DNA of 22,500 bases from Chloroflexota bacterium (GTDB lineage: Bacteria > Chloroflexota > UBA6077), in assembly GCA_021806765.1 (NCBI GenBank), contig JAJZQR010000065.1, forward strand, positions 1 through 22,500. Direction: 5' to 3'. The notes beneath the pieces were generated by a model. It worked only from the letters and a program-made list of their open reading frames with translations, did not search any database and was not told the origin of the DNA. Below are positions 1 through 6,761 of the stretch, one piece after another (position 1 is the stretch's first letter; every line of letters starts with the position of its first letter). The position numbers were made by a program, and so were the translations under genes.

Positions 1-78
1 GTCTCCTTCTACTGCTTGACCTTCGATGGCCTTTCACCTGGGCCGGGGTCCGCAACGGCTGTGACTTCGCACAAATAG
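1..78 (+). other. Possible 3' end of a rightward gene cut by the window edge
   Basis: Frame 1 is open from the first base to a TAG at 76-78, giving about 25 residues ending in TSHK. The TAG sits at the start of an 8-bp hairpin (76-98), an arrangement common at gene ends. Another plus frame is also open for about 50 codons (to a TGA near 153-155), so coding status cannot be decided. No motif is recognised. Confidence 0.2.
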
Positions 79-98
79 CCGGGAGGTACCCCCGGCTA
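76..98. terminator. Hairpin, possible terminator
   Basis: The arms TAGCCGGG (76-83) and CCCGGCTA (91-98) are perfectly complementary around a 7-nt loop. Neither side has a strong T run, so a terminator role is only suggested by its place between gene ends. Confidence 0.3.
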
Positions 99-132
99 GA
101 CTCATTCTATCGAAAAGGACCCGCAAAGACAA

Positions 133-162
133 AGGCCGGTCGGCGGTATGCCTGACCGGCCT
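133..162 (-). terminator. Probable terminator of the zinc-ribbon gene
   Basis: The 9-bp arms AGGCCGGTC (133-141) and GACCGGCCT (154-162) are perfect. On the minus strand the stem is followed by TTGTCTTTG, a loose T-rich tail. It lies about 65 nt past the stop of the minus-strand gene at 227-427. Confidence 0.45.
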
Positions 163-226
163 CAAAGGCAAAGGCGGGGGGCCATCCAGGCTCCCACACC
201 CGCAGGGTCGAGCGGTGACGGTCCTG

Positions 227-427
227 TTAGCGGAGGCTGTCCCGGCACTGCTTGCAGTAGGCAGCCATCCCCTTGCCCATGACCCGGACGGGGAACAGAT
301 CACCGACGGTCTCGATCTTCTTGTTGCAGCGAACGCAGCTGCGAGGCGCAGAGAGCCTCTGATTCGGATCGACGTCCTGCTTCAAACCCATTGCGCGCGC
401 GATAGTCTTGCTGCTGGCGCCTGCCAA
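227..427 (-). CDS. Small zinc-ribbon protein of unknown function (66 aa)
   Basis: A 66-residue protein with two cysteine pairs, CVRC near residue 31 and CKQC near residue 58, separated by about 23 residues. This is the layout of a single treble-clef or zinc-ribbon knuckle that would bind one Zn ion. The N-terminal 25 residues are polar and basic. The start is TTG at 425-427, chosen because GGAGGG lies 6 nt upstream of it on the minus strand. The gene has its own candidate promoter (605-613), a 170-nt leader with a hairpin, and a hairpin past its stop, so it looks like a free-standing transcription unit. Proteins of this size and Cys layout often bind nucleic acid or ribosomes, but I do not recognise the family and assign no function. 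Confidence 0.6.
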   Translation of the reverse strand: MAGASSKTIARAMGLKQDVDPNQRLSAPRSCVRCNKKIETVGDLFPVRVMGKGMAAYCKQCRDSLR

Positions 428-500
428 ACTCTTCCCTCCGTGAGCAGCGTCTCTGTTATGGACGCATGAATGTGTTGGGGCTCACACCAGGTGCGCCCAG

Positions 501-527
501 AAAAGGCGCGCAACTACCCTGCGCGCC
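501..527 (-). terminator. Rho-independent terminator or attenuator in the zinc-ribbon leader
   Basis: The arms GGCGCGCA (505-512) and TGCGCGCC (520-527) form a perfect 8-bp GC-rich stem with a 7-nt loop. On the minus strand the stem is followed directly by TTTT (504-501). It lies about 70 nt after the predicted transcription start and about 75 nt before the TTG start. It could therefore end a short RNA or attenuate the downstream gene. Confidence 0.5.
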
Positions 528-604
528 GTACCGCCGAAGCGGAAATAAGGGCTTGGGAACGATCAGAGGCCACGAAAGGGGGCGACCGTCCTTAACCAAA
601 TCAT

Positions 605-613
605 ATTATAGCA
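605..613 (-). promoter_or_regulatory. Extended -10 promoter for the zinc-ribbon transcript
   Basis: The minus strand reads TGCTATAAT, a perfect -10 with the TGn extension. No good -35 sits at 17 nt; the nearest TTGATG is 21 nt upstream, which is too far. Transcription would start near 598. Confidence 0.5.
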
Positions 614-654
614 GAAAGGATTCCTACACCGCATCAACTTGGTATAGCGAATCT

Positions 655-670
655 CGGCCCTGAAGGGCCG
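655..670 (-). terminator. Short hairpin after typA
   Basis: The arms CGGCCC (655-660) and GGGCCG (665-670) enclose a TGAA loop, about 15 nt past the typA stop. There is no T run on the minus strand, so any terminator activity would be weak. Transcripts may read into the zinc-ribbon gene. Confidence 0.28.
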
Positions 671-684
671 GGAGCATGGAGGTC

Positions 685-2562
685 TTACCCCGCCCTCTTC
701 CGGGCCTTGGCCCGCTCCTCGATGGTCAGCAGCTTCTTTCGCAGCCGGATCGACTGGGGCGTGATCTCCAGCAGTTCGTCCGGGCCCACGAACTCCATCG
801 ACTCCTCCAGACTCATGTCCACCCTGGGCGTCAGCTTGATGGCGATGTCCGAGGTGGAGGAGCGGATGTTGGTCAGCTTCTTCTCCTTGCACACGTTGAT
901 CAGGGTGTCGGTAGGATAGCGGGCCTCCCCAACGATCATCCCCTCGTAGACCATCGTGACAGGATCGATGAAGGTGAACCCCCGCTCCTGGGCGTTGCTC
1001 AGCCCGTAGGTGGTGGCCACCCCGCTGTCCGTCGCCACCAGGGCCCCATTACGGGAGGAGATCAATTCCCCCCTCCACCGCTCGAAACCCGCCAGCTGGC
1101 TACCCATAATGCCGTCACCCCTGGTGGTGGTCAGGAAGGCGCTGCGGAAGCCGATCAGCCCCCGGGTCGGAATGCGGTACTCCAGCCGGACGTTGCCCGA
1201 CCCGTCGTTGTGAAGGTTCGTCATGACCCCCAGCCGCTGGGCCAGATGCTCGGTCAGGGGACCGATGTACTGCTCGGTGGTGTCGATCACCAGATCCTCC
1301 ACCGGCTCCATCACCACACCGTCCTCCTCGCGGGTGATCACCTCCGGCCGAGAAACCTGGAACTCGTACCCCTCCCGGCGCATGGTCTCCAGCAGGATCG
1401 CCAGGTGCAGCTCGCCGCGGCCCGACACCAGGAACTCGTCGGCGGCGTCCGAATCCTCCACTCGGAGGGCGATATTAGTCTCCAACTCCCGGTAGAGCCG
1501 CGACCTCAACTGGCGGGAGGTGGAGAACTTCCCTTCCTTCCCCGAGAAGGGGGATGTGTTGACCCCCAGGGTGATCTTGACCGTGGGCTCCTCGATCTCG
1601 ATGCGAGGCAGCGAGTCCGGGGCGTCGGCACAGGCCACGGTATCGCCGATGTTCACCTCGTCCAGCCCGGTGATGATGACGATGTCGCCCGCCCGGGCCT
1701 CCTCCAGGGGAACCCTCTTCAGCCCCTCGAAGGCAAACAGCTGGCTCGCCCGCTGAGTCCACACCTGCCCCTGGGCATCGATGCGCACCAGGGGATCTCC
1801 GGCCCGCACCGCCCCCCGGGCTACCCGCCCGATAGCGGCGCGCCCACGGTACTCGTCGTAGCTGATGTTGGCCACCAGCATCTGGAAGCCGCCCGCCAGA
1901 TCCACCTCCGGAGCCGGGATGGTCTCCAGGATGGTGTCGAAGAGGGGCACCAGGGTGGAGGATAGGGTGTCGGGATCTCGGCTGGCCCGGCCGTCCCGGG
2001 CGTTGGCGTAGATCACCTCGAAGTCCAGTTGATCGGCGTCGGTGGCCAGCTCCAGGAAGAGGTCCTGGATCGCACCCAGCACGTGGTCCGGCCTGGCGTT
2101 GGGTCGGTCCATCTTGTTGATCACGACCACCGGCTTCAGCTTCAGCTCCAGGGCCTTGCGCAGAACGAACTTGGTCTGAGGCATGGGACCATCCACGGCA
2201 TCCACCAGCAGGAGGCATCCATCGGCCATGTTGAGCACCCGCTCCACCTCGCCGGAGAAGTCGGCGTGACCGGGGGTGTCGATGATGTTGATCTTGACGC
2301 CCCGGTAGTTGATGGCCGTATTCTTGGCCAGGATGGTGATACCCTTCTCCCGCTCCAGGGCGTTGGAGTCCAGGATCAGATCCCCCACTTCCTGATTGGG
2401 CCGGAAGGTGTTGCTCTGCTTCAGCAGCCCATCCACCAGGGTGGTCTTTCCATGGTCCACATGGGCGATGATGGCCACGTTGCGCAGGTCGGAGCGCACC
2501 GCTCTTGCGGTGTCTACACTGTTCTCAAGACTGGTTTCCAAAGGTTTCTTCCCATCCACCAC
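685..2562 (-). CDS. typA: Ribosome-associated translational GTPase TypA/BipA
   Basis: A 625-residue EF-G-like GTPase of normal family length. In family members it binds the ribosome, helps 50S assembly and supports growth under cold or other stress. The G1 P-loop AHVDHGKT is at residues 33-40, switch motif GITI at 74-77, DTPGH at 95-99 and NKMD at 149-152. Domain II follows near 210-290, and the C-terminal TypA region contains RIPTRGLIGFRS. The end, after LLTIEERAKARKR, is basic, as is usual for the family. The start GTG at 2560-2562 is the best in-frame choice. An in-frame TAA lies three codons upstream, there is no clear Shine-Dalgarno, and a 10-bp hairpin sits immediately upstream, so initiation may be controlled. 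The N terminus is about 20 residues longer than in many homologues. It is monocistronic, with a promoter near 2623. Confidence 0.97.
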   Translation of the reverse strand: MVDGKKPLETSLENSVDTARAVRSDLRNVAIIAHVDHGKTTLVDGLLKQSNTFRPNQEVGDLILDSNALEREKGITILAKNTAINYRGVKINIIDTPGHADFSGEVERVLNMADGCLLLVDAVDGPMPQTKFVLRKALELKLKPVVVINKMDRPNARPDHVLGAIQDLFLELATDADQLDFEVIYANARDGRASRDPDTLSSTLVPLFDTILETIPAPEVDLAGGFQMLVANISYDEYRGRAAIGRVARGAVRAGDPLVRIDAQGQVWTQRASQLFAFEGLKRVPLEEARAGDIVIITGLDEVNIGDTVACADAPDSLPRIEIEEPTVKITLGVNTSPFSGKEGKFSTSRQLRSRLYRELETNIALRVEDSDAADEFLVSGRGELHLAILLETMRREGYEFQVSRPEVITREEDGVVMEPVEDLVIDTTEQYIGPLTEHLAQRLGVMTNLHNDGSGNVRLEYRIPTRGLIGFRSAFLTTTRGDGIMGSQLAGFERWRGELISSRNGALVATDSGVATTYGLSNAQERGFTFIDPVTMVYEGMIVGEARYPTDTLINVCKEKKLTNIRSSTSDIAIKLTPRVDMSLEESMEFVGPDELLEITPQSIRLRKKLLTIEERAKARKRAG

Positions 2563-2571
2563 ACACGATTA

Positions 2572-2594
2572 GGGGCGACCCGGCGGGTCGCCCC
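2572..2594 (-). promoter_or_regulatory. Stem-loop in the typA 5' leader
   Basis: GGGGCGACCC (2572-2581) and GGGTCGCCCC (2585-2594) form a perfect 10-bp stem with a 3-nt loop. It ends about 9 nt before the typA GTG. It lies inside a 12-codon upstream reading frame (ATG near 2605, stop TAA just before typA) that is in frame with typA. Confidence 0.4.
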
Positions 2595-2622
2595 ATGGGT
2601 GCTTCATATCCTCAGCTAAGGA

Positions 2623-2628
2623 ATTATA
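2623..2628 (-). promoter_or_regulatory. Candidate -10 box of typA
   Basis: The minus strand reads TATAAT exactly. The -35 at 17 nt is poor (GGCGTT). A start near 2615 would give a leader of about 53 nt containing the 10-bp hairpin. Confidence 0.42.
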
Positions 2629-2722
2629 CCTCACAAGAGCAGGGGAACGCCAGTTGTGACCATAATTTTCACAAGTTGCTCCGTCGGTCCGGCGCTATTG
2701 ACGGGGCAAGGGGAAGGGCTTA

Positions 2723-2768
2723 CCCTGTACAGGGCAGGTAAAGGTTACCTGATTGTATAATTAGACAA
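2723..2768 (+). promoter_or_regulatory. Cluster of operator-like palindromes upstream of the TTT receptor gene
   Basis: Three adjacent dyads occur within 46 nt. CCCTGTACAGGG (2723-2734) is a perfect 12-mer. AGGTAA-AGG-TTACCT occupies 2736-2750. TTGTATAATTAGACAA (2753-2768) is a 16-mer with one mismatched pair, and it includes a TATAAT at 2756-2761. A TTGACG at 2699-2704 with TACCCT 16 nt later is another possible promoter. GntR/FadR-type repressors commonly use such short dyads near carboxylate-transport genes, but no regulator gene is in the window. The cluster could also serve the divergent typA side. Confidence 0.35.
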
Positions 2769-3134
2769 GTTAATCGTCCTCGGGAGCAGTCTTGCTCCGC
2801 CCCCCTGTCGGCTCCCGGATCCCCACGGCAGCGGCCGCCGGCAACCTTCGACCCGGTCGATGGCTTTCCAACGCCGCACTGCGGTCCGCAGTTGAGGTCG
2901 ATTCCTTGAGGGGCCCGCTCACATCGGGTGCTCGCCATAGCCCCTGAATTACTTAGGAGGTGCCAGACAGAACAACAGCAAAGCTGGTGGTGCGTCGGGC
3001 CCACTGATAGGTCGGGCGCTCGATTTAGCTCCGGCCCAAGGCCCAGATGCGAGACGACACACCCAGCCACCGATACCCATCGATCTCTTGGAATCAACCC
3101 CTTATCAGCCACAATTGCTATAGGAGAAAGACGC
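2769..3134 (+). other. Long leader or intergenic stretch with no recognised gene
   Basis: The 366 nt before the receptor gene have no convincing coding frame. An in-frame plus extension from 2928 exists but has no start context and lacks a signal-peptide character. I see no known riboswitch core. It contains an AGGAGGTG at about 2955 that is not followed by a start codon. Confidence 0.3.
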
Positions 3135-4223
3135 ATGACACGAAAGCAGGTGTTCGGCCTTTGCCTTTCCGCCGTCGCAGCCCTAGCAGTCACCGCAGCG
3201 GCTTGCTCGTCACCCGCAGCCCCCGCTCCTACCGCAGTCCCCAAGCAGGAGGCAACGAAGGCTCCCGCCGCCCAGTCTGCCCCCGCTGCCGCACCAACCG
3301 CAGCGGCAGCCCCCGCTAAGAAGGTCAACTTCCCGGAGAACGGTAAGTCCATCACCATCGTCGTTCCCTTCGCCGCTGGCGGCAGCACCGACATCGGCGC
3401 TCGCCTCCTCGCTGCAGGCATGGAGAAGGCACTGGGTGTACCGGTCCAGGTACAGAACAAGGGTGGCGCCGGTTCCCAGACGGGCCTCACCGACCTGGCC
3501 CGGTCCAAGCCCGACGGCTACACCATAGGCTTCGCCAACCTGCCCACCGCCAACCTGGTCTACACCGACCCGGAGCGGAAGGCCGTCTTCAGCGGCAAGG
3601 ACTTCCAGCCGATCGGCGTTCAGGTGGTGGACCCCTCCGCCATCGGCGTCAAGGCCACCGGCCCCTACAAGACCCTTAAGGATCTGGTGGACACCGGCAA
3701 GGCCCAGCCCGAGAAGGTGAAGTTTGGATCCGACGGACCGATGACCGACGACGCCCTGGGCATCTTCCAGCTAGAGAAGGCCACGGGCGCCAAGTACGCC
3801 AACGTGGGCTTCGACGGCAGCGCCCCCAACCTGGCCGCCGTGATGGGCGACCACATCGACGCATCCTTCGGCCACGTGGGCGACTTCGTGGGTCCCTCCA
3901 AGGCGGGGCAGATCCGCGTGCTCGCCGTCGCCGATGCGGAGCGTAGCCCCTTCTTCCCCGACGTCCCGACCCTGAAGGAGGCAGGCTACAACATCTCCAA
4001 CTCCTCCACCCGAACCCTGGTTGCGCCGGCCGGCGTTCCCAAGGATATCGTGGACACCCTCAGCGCGGCGATGAAGAAGGCGATGGACGAGCCGGATCAC
4101 AAGACGAAGATGCAGGACGCCGGTCTCACCCTCCGCTACATGGATCCAACCCAGGCGGCGACCCTGTGGGGTCAGATGGACACCCTGGCCAAGCAGCTGG
4201 TGGATGCGTCCCGCACGAAGTAG
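3135..4223 (+). CDS. TTT-family (TctC/Bug-like) substrate-binding lipoprotein
   Basis: A 362-residue secreted receptor of the tripartite tricarboxylate transporter family, which captures carboxylates outside the membrane. A signal peptide (MTRK then a hydrophobic run) ends at the lipobox-like TAAAC with Cys24. An Ala/Pro/Thr linker to about residue 62 follows, then the mature domain. ITIVVPFAAGGSTDIGAR is the characteristic N-terminal TctC strand and loop, and the DGYTIG region is also typical. The start ATG 3135 is set by GGAGA 7 nt upstream and by the signal peptide. The in-frame extension to 2928 is rejected. Membrane partners TctA and TctB are absent nearby, so it may use a distant transporter or work as an orphan receptor. 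A terminator follows, then two dehydrogenase genes in the same direction. The substrate is unknown; a hydroxy- or dicarboxylate is likely from context. Confidence 0.93.
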   Translation: MTRKQVFGLCLSAVAALAVTAAACSSPAAPAPTAVPKQEATKAPAAQSAPAAAPTAAAAPAKKVNFPENGKSITIVVPFAAGGSTDIGARLLAAGMEKALGVPVQVQNKGGAGSQTGLTDLARSKPDGYTIGFANLPTANLVYTDPERKAVFSGKDFQPIGVQVVDPSAIGVKATGPYKTLKDLVDTGKAQPEKVKFGSDGPMTDDALGIFQLEKATGAKYANVGFDGSAPNLAAVMGDHIDASFGHVGDFVGPSKAGQIRVLAVADAERSPFFPDVPTLKEAGYNISNSSTRTLVAPAGVPKDIVDTLSAAMKKAMDEPDHKTKMQDAGLTLRYMDPTQAATLWGQMDTLAKQLVDASRTK

Positions 4224-4245
4224 CCTGGATCCCTGTGTTTGCGAT

Positions 4246-4273
4246 AAGGGGTTCAGCCGAGGCTGAACCCCTT
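4246..4273 (+). terminator. Rho-independent terminator after the receptor gene
   Basis: AAGGGGTTCAGCC (4246-4258) pairs with GGCTGAACCCCTT (4261-4273), a stem of about 12 bp with a tight loop ending in TTT. It lies 23 nt past the stop and 38 nt before the next start. It could lower expression of the dehydrogenases relative to the abundant receptor. Confidence 0.7.
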
Positions 4274-4311
4274 TCCATGCTCTCTCATCAACTTGCTGGA
4301 GGTCCATTCCT

Positions 4312-5370
4312 ATGGAAGACACCGGACGTCGCTTCGACCCCACGAAGCTGGAGTCCTTTGCCATCGCCGCTCTGAAGAAGGTCGGCGTTCCCCAGGAGAA
4401 CGCCGAGATGGTGGCCCGGTCGCTCCTGACGGCCAACCTGAGGGGGGTCGACACCCACGGCATCACCCGCCTGCCCATCTACATCGAGAGGGTGCAGGCC
4501 GGCCTGACCAACGGGCGAGCCCGGGGCGTGGTGCTCTCCGAGAGCGAGACCACGGGCGTCGTGGACGGGGAGAACGGCCTCGGCCAGGTAGTGGGCACCA
4601 CCGGGATGCAGCTGGCCATCGCCAAGGCCCAGAAGGCGGGCACCGGCTTCGTGACCGTCCGCAACTCCACCCACTTCGGCACCGCCGCCTACTACGCCAT
4701 GATGGCCCTGGGCCACGACATGATCGGGGTCTCCCTGACCAACTCCCCCTCCCTGATGGCACCCTGGGGGGGCAAGCGCCCCTTCTTCGGGACCAATCCC
4801 CTGGCCATCGCCGTGCCGGCGGGAGAGGAGAAGCCCTTCGTCCTGGACATGGCCACCAGCGTGGTCGCTCGAGGAGCCATCATCCTCGCCGCCAAGAAGG
4901 GGGAGCCTATACCTCCCACCTGGGCAATGAACGCGGACGGTGAGCCCACCACCAGCGCCAAGGAGGCCAACGAGGGCGGAGCCCTTCTGCCCCTGGGCGG
5001 CCACAAGGGCTTCGGCCTCGCCATGGCCATCGAGATACTGGTGGCTACCCTGGCGGGAGGCCCCTTCGGCCCCCACCTGGGCGAGCTGTACAACAACCCG
5101 GACAAGCCCCAGGGGGTGGGCCACTTCTTCGGGGCCATCCGGATCGACCGGTTCCGGCCAGTCAAGGAGTTCAAGGCCGAGATGGACGCCATGATCCGCG
5201 AGGTGAAGGACCAGCCTCTGGGCAAGGACTTCGACAGGATCCTGGTCGCCGGTGAGCCGGAGCACTTCACCGAGGCGGAGCGGCGCGAGAAGGGGGTACC
5301 CCTCAGCGACGCCGTCGTCAACGACCTGACCAAGCTGGGCAACAGCGTGGGCGTGCCCTTCGAGCTGTAA
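4312..5370 (+). CDS. Ldh2-family malate/L-lactate-type NAD(P)-dependent dehydrogenase
   Basis: A 352-residue protein of the Ldh_2 fold (YlbC/AllD/ComC/malate dehydrogenase type), not the Rossmann LDH family. It oxidises 2-hydroxy acids such as malate, lactate, sulfolactate or ureidoglycolate in the cytoplasm. The substrate-binding motif DTHGITR is at residues 47-53. The catalytic His121 is in NSTHFG. FGTNPLAIAVP and the C-terminal GGHKGFGLA loop are also typical. The length is normal and no key residue is missing. The start ATG 4312 follows GGAGG at about 10 nt. It lies between the carboxylate receptor and an alcohol dehydrogenase, which supports a role in catabolism of an imported hydroxy acid. 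The exact substrate cannot be read from sequence. Confidence 0.93.
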   Translation: MEDTGRRFDPTKLESFAIAALKKVGVPQENAEMVARSLLTANLRGVDTHGITRLPIYIERVQAGLTNGRARGVVLSESETTGVVDGENGLGQVVGTTGMQLAIAKAQKAGTGFVTVRNSTHFGTAAYYAMMALGHDMIGVSLTNSPSLMAPWGGKRPFFGTNPLAIAVPAGEEKPFVLDMATSVVARGAIILAAKKGEPIPPTWAMNADGEPTTSAKEANEGGALLPLGGHKGFGLAMAIEILVATLAGGPFGPHLGELYNNPDKPQGVGHFFGAIRIDRFRPVKEFKAEMDAMIREVKDQPLGKDFDRILVAGEPEHFTEAERREKGVPLSDAVVNDLTKLGNSVGVPFEL

Positions 5371-5388
5371 ACAATAGGGGGTTCCATG

Positions 5389-5443
5389 TCGAGGAATCGA
5401 GGCTTCAGCCGGTGATGGTCCGGCTACGGCCTCGATTCCTCGA
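5389..5443 (+). terminator. Large branched terminator hairpin after the Ldh2 gene
   Basis: A perfect 15-bp stem is formed by TCGAGGAATCGAGGC (5389-5403) and GCCTCGATTCCTCGA (5429-5443). Inside it is a second stem, AGCCGG (5407-5412) with CCGGCT (5420-5425). The tail is TTGTTGTTT, so it is a good factor-independent terminator for the plus strand. Confidence 0.7.
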
Positions 5444-5459
5444 TTGTTGTTTCGGCTGC

Positions 5460-5488
5460 TTGAGCCGCCGCTTCGCATGCAGTAAGCT
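5460..5488 (+). promoter_or_regulatory. Weak candidate promoter of the alcohol dehydrogenase gene
   Basis: TTGAGC (5460-5465), a 17-nt spacer and TAAGCT (5483-5488). The -10 is poor; the spacing and its position just after the terminator are the main support. Confidence 0.3.
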
Positions 5489-5548
5489 GAACGTACCGCG
5501 CGTCTGTCATCGTAACCCTACCCATCCAACCCGAAGGAGTGTGGAGAG

Positions 5549-6712
5549 ATGGATCTGAGTCGTAGCTACAGCTGGGAGATCCCAACACGGTTGATCTTCG
5601 GCCCCGGCAGCAGCCGGCAGGCCGGTGAGCAACTGAAGAGACTGGGGGGCAGCAAGGCCCTGGTCGTCACCGATCGAGGAGTGGAAGCGGCAGGGATCCT
5701 GGGCGGCCTCTTCGAGGGACTGAGCGCCGCCAACGTGTCCTATGCCCTGTACACAGGGGTGGAGCCCAACCCCAGCATCCGGTGCGTGGCGGAAGCGGCG
5801 GCGCTGTACGAGGCCGAGGGATGCGACTGCCTGCTGGGCGTGGGCGGTGGTAGCTCCATGGACACCGCCAAGGCGGCCGGCGCCATGATCGCCAATCCGG
5901 GCGTGGATCTGCGAGACATGGAGGGAACCGGCAAGGTCCCGAACCCCATCGCCCCCATGATCGCCGTCCCCACCACCTGCGGCACCGGCTCCGAGGTCAC
6001 CGTAGCCGCGGTGATCACCGACACCGAGCGCCACTACAAGATCCCGATCCTCTCGCCCTTCCTGAGTCCCAAGGTCGCCCTGATCGACGGCAGCCTGGTG
6101 ACCAGGCTGCCGGGTCCGGTAGTCGCCGCCACGGGCATGGACGCCCTGTGTCACGCCATCGAGTCCTACACCAACCTGAACACCAACCCCATCAGCGACG
6201 CCCTGGACGTCAAGGCGATCAGTCTCATCGCCGAGTGGATCAGGCCCGCCACGGCCAACGCCAACCTGGAGGCGATGTCCCACATGCTGCTGGCCGCCAC
6301 CATGGCCGGCATGGGCTTCTCCAACACCCGACTTACCATCGTCCACTCCATGAGCCAGCCGGTAGGCGGCCACTACGGGGTACCGCACGGCGTCGCGAAC
6401 GCCATCTTGCTGCCCCTGGTAATGGAGTTCAACCTGATCGGCAACCCCCACCGCTTCGCCGACGTGGCCAGGGCCATGGGCGAGGACACCACGGGCCTCA
6501 CCCCCATGGAGGCGGCCCGACTCTCGGTCCAGGCGGTGCGGCAGCTGAGCAAAGACCTGGGGATCCCGGAGAGCTTCAAGCCCTTCGGGGTGAAGGAGGA
6601 GTCGATCCCCGCGCTGGTCGAAGACTCCATGAGGAGCGGCAACGTACCGGTGAACCCGGTGAGGGTAACCCGCGAGGCGCTGGCGGAGATCCTCCGGAAG
6701 TCGATGCAATAG
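5549..6712 (+). CDS. Iron-containing (group III) alcohol dehydrogenase
   Basis: A 387-residue cytoplasmic NAD(P)-dependent dehydrogenase of the Fe-ADH family (FucO/GldA/maleylacetate reductase relatives). The nucleotide-binding GGGSSMDTAK is at residues 99-108. PTTCGTGSEVT is near 141-151. The metal ligands Asp198 and His202 (GMDALCHAIESY), His266 (HSMSQPVGGHYG) and His280 are all present, so it should be active. The start ATG 5549 follows AAGGAG about 10 nt upstream. It is separated from the Ldh2 gene by a large terminator but has the same orientation. Together they suggest stepwise oxidation or reduction of a hydroxylated substrate, though it may also be independent. Substrates in this family vary widely and cannot be predicted here. 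Confidence 0.95.
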   Translation: MDLSRSYSWEIPTRLIFGPGSSRQAGEQLKRLGGSKALVVTDRGVEAAGILGGLFEGLSAANVSYALYTGVEPNPSIRCVAEAAALYEAEGCDCLLGVGGGSSMDTAKAAGAMIANPGVDLRDMEGTGKVPNPIAPMIAVPTTCGTGSEVTVAAVITDTERHYKIPILSPFLSPKVALIDGSLVTRLPGPVVAATGMDALCHAIESYTNLNTNPISDALDVKAISLIAEWIRPATANANLEAMSHMLLAATMAGMGFSNTRLTIVHSMSQPVGGHYGVPHGVANAILLPLVMEFNLIGNPHRFADVARAMGEDTTGLTPMEAARLSVQAVRQLSKDLGIPESFKPFGVKEESIPALVEDSMRSGNVPVNPVRVTREALAEILRKSMQ

Positions 6713-6717
6713 AACGT

Positions 6718-6753
6718 AGTGCTGAGTGCTGGCGGTCGCCAGCACTCAGCACT
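6718..6753. terminator. 17-bp convergent terminator between the Fe-ADH gene and tex
   Basis: AGTGCTGAGTGCTGGCG (6718-6734) and CGCCAGCACTCAGCACT (6737-6753) are perfectly complementary with a 2-nt centre. It fills the gap between two convergent genes and can act in both directions, though neither side has a T run. The arm contains the 7-nt unit AGTGCTG twice. Confidence 0.6.
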
Positions 6754-6761
6754 CCTACCGG

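Noticed and set aside
676..1965. 429-residue plus-strand open frame
   Set aside because: It is the antisense of typA. Its composition (Gln/His/Gly/Leu-rich) and lack of any motif are typical of high-GC shadow frames.
2928..3134. Upstream in-frame extension of the TTT receptor
   Set aside because: The signal peptide begins at ATG 3135 with a well-placed ribosome site. The extension has no leader-like features and would bury the signal peptide.
6718..6753. Long palindrome considered as a mobile-element end or REP element
   Set aside because: It is a single copy in this window, sits exactly between convergent genes and has no target duplication; a terminator is the simpler reading.
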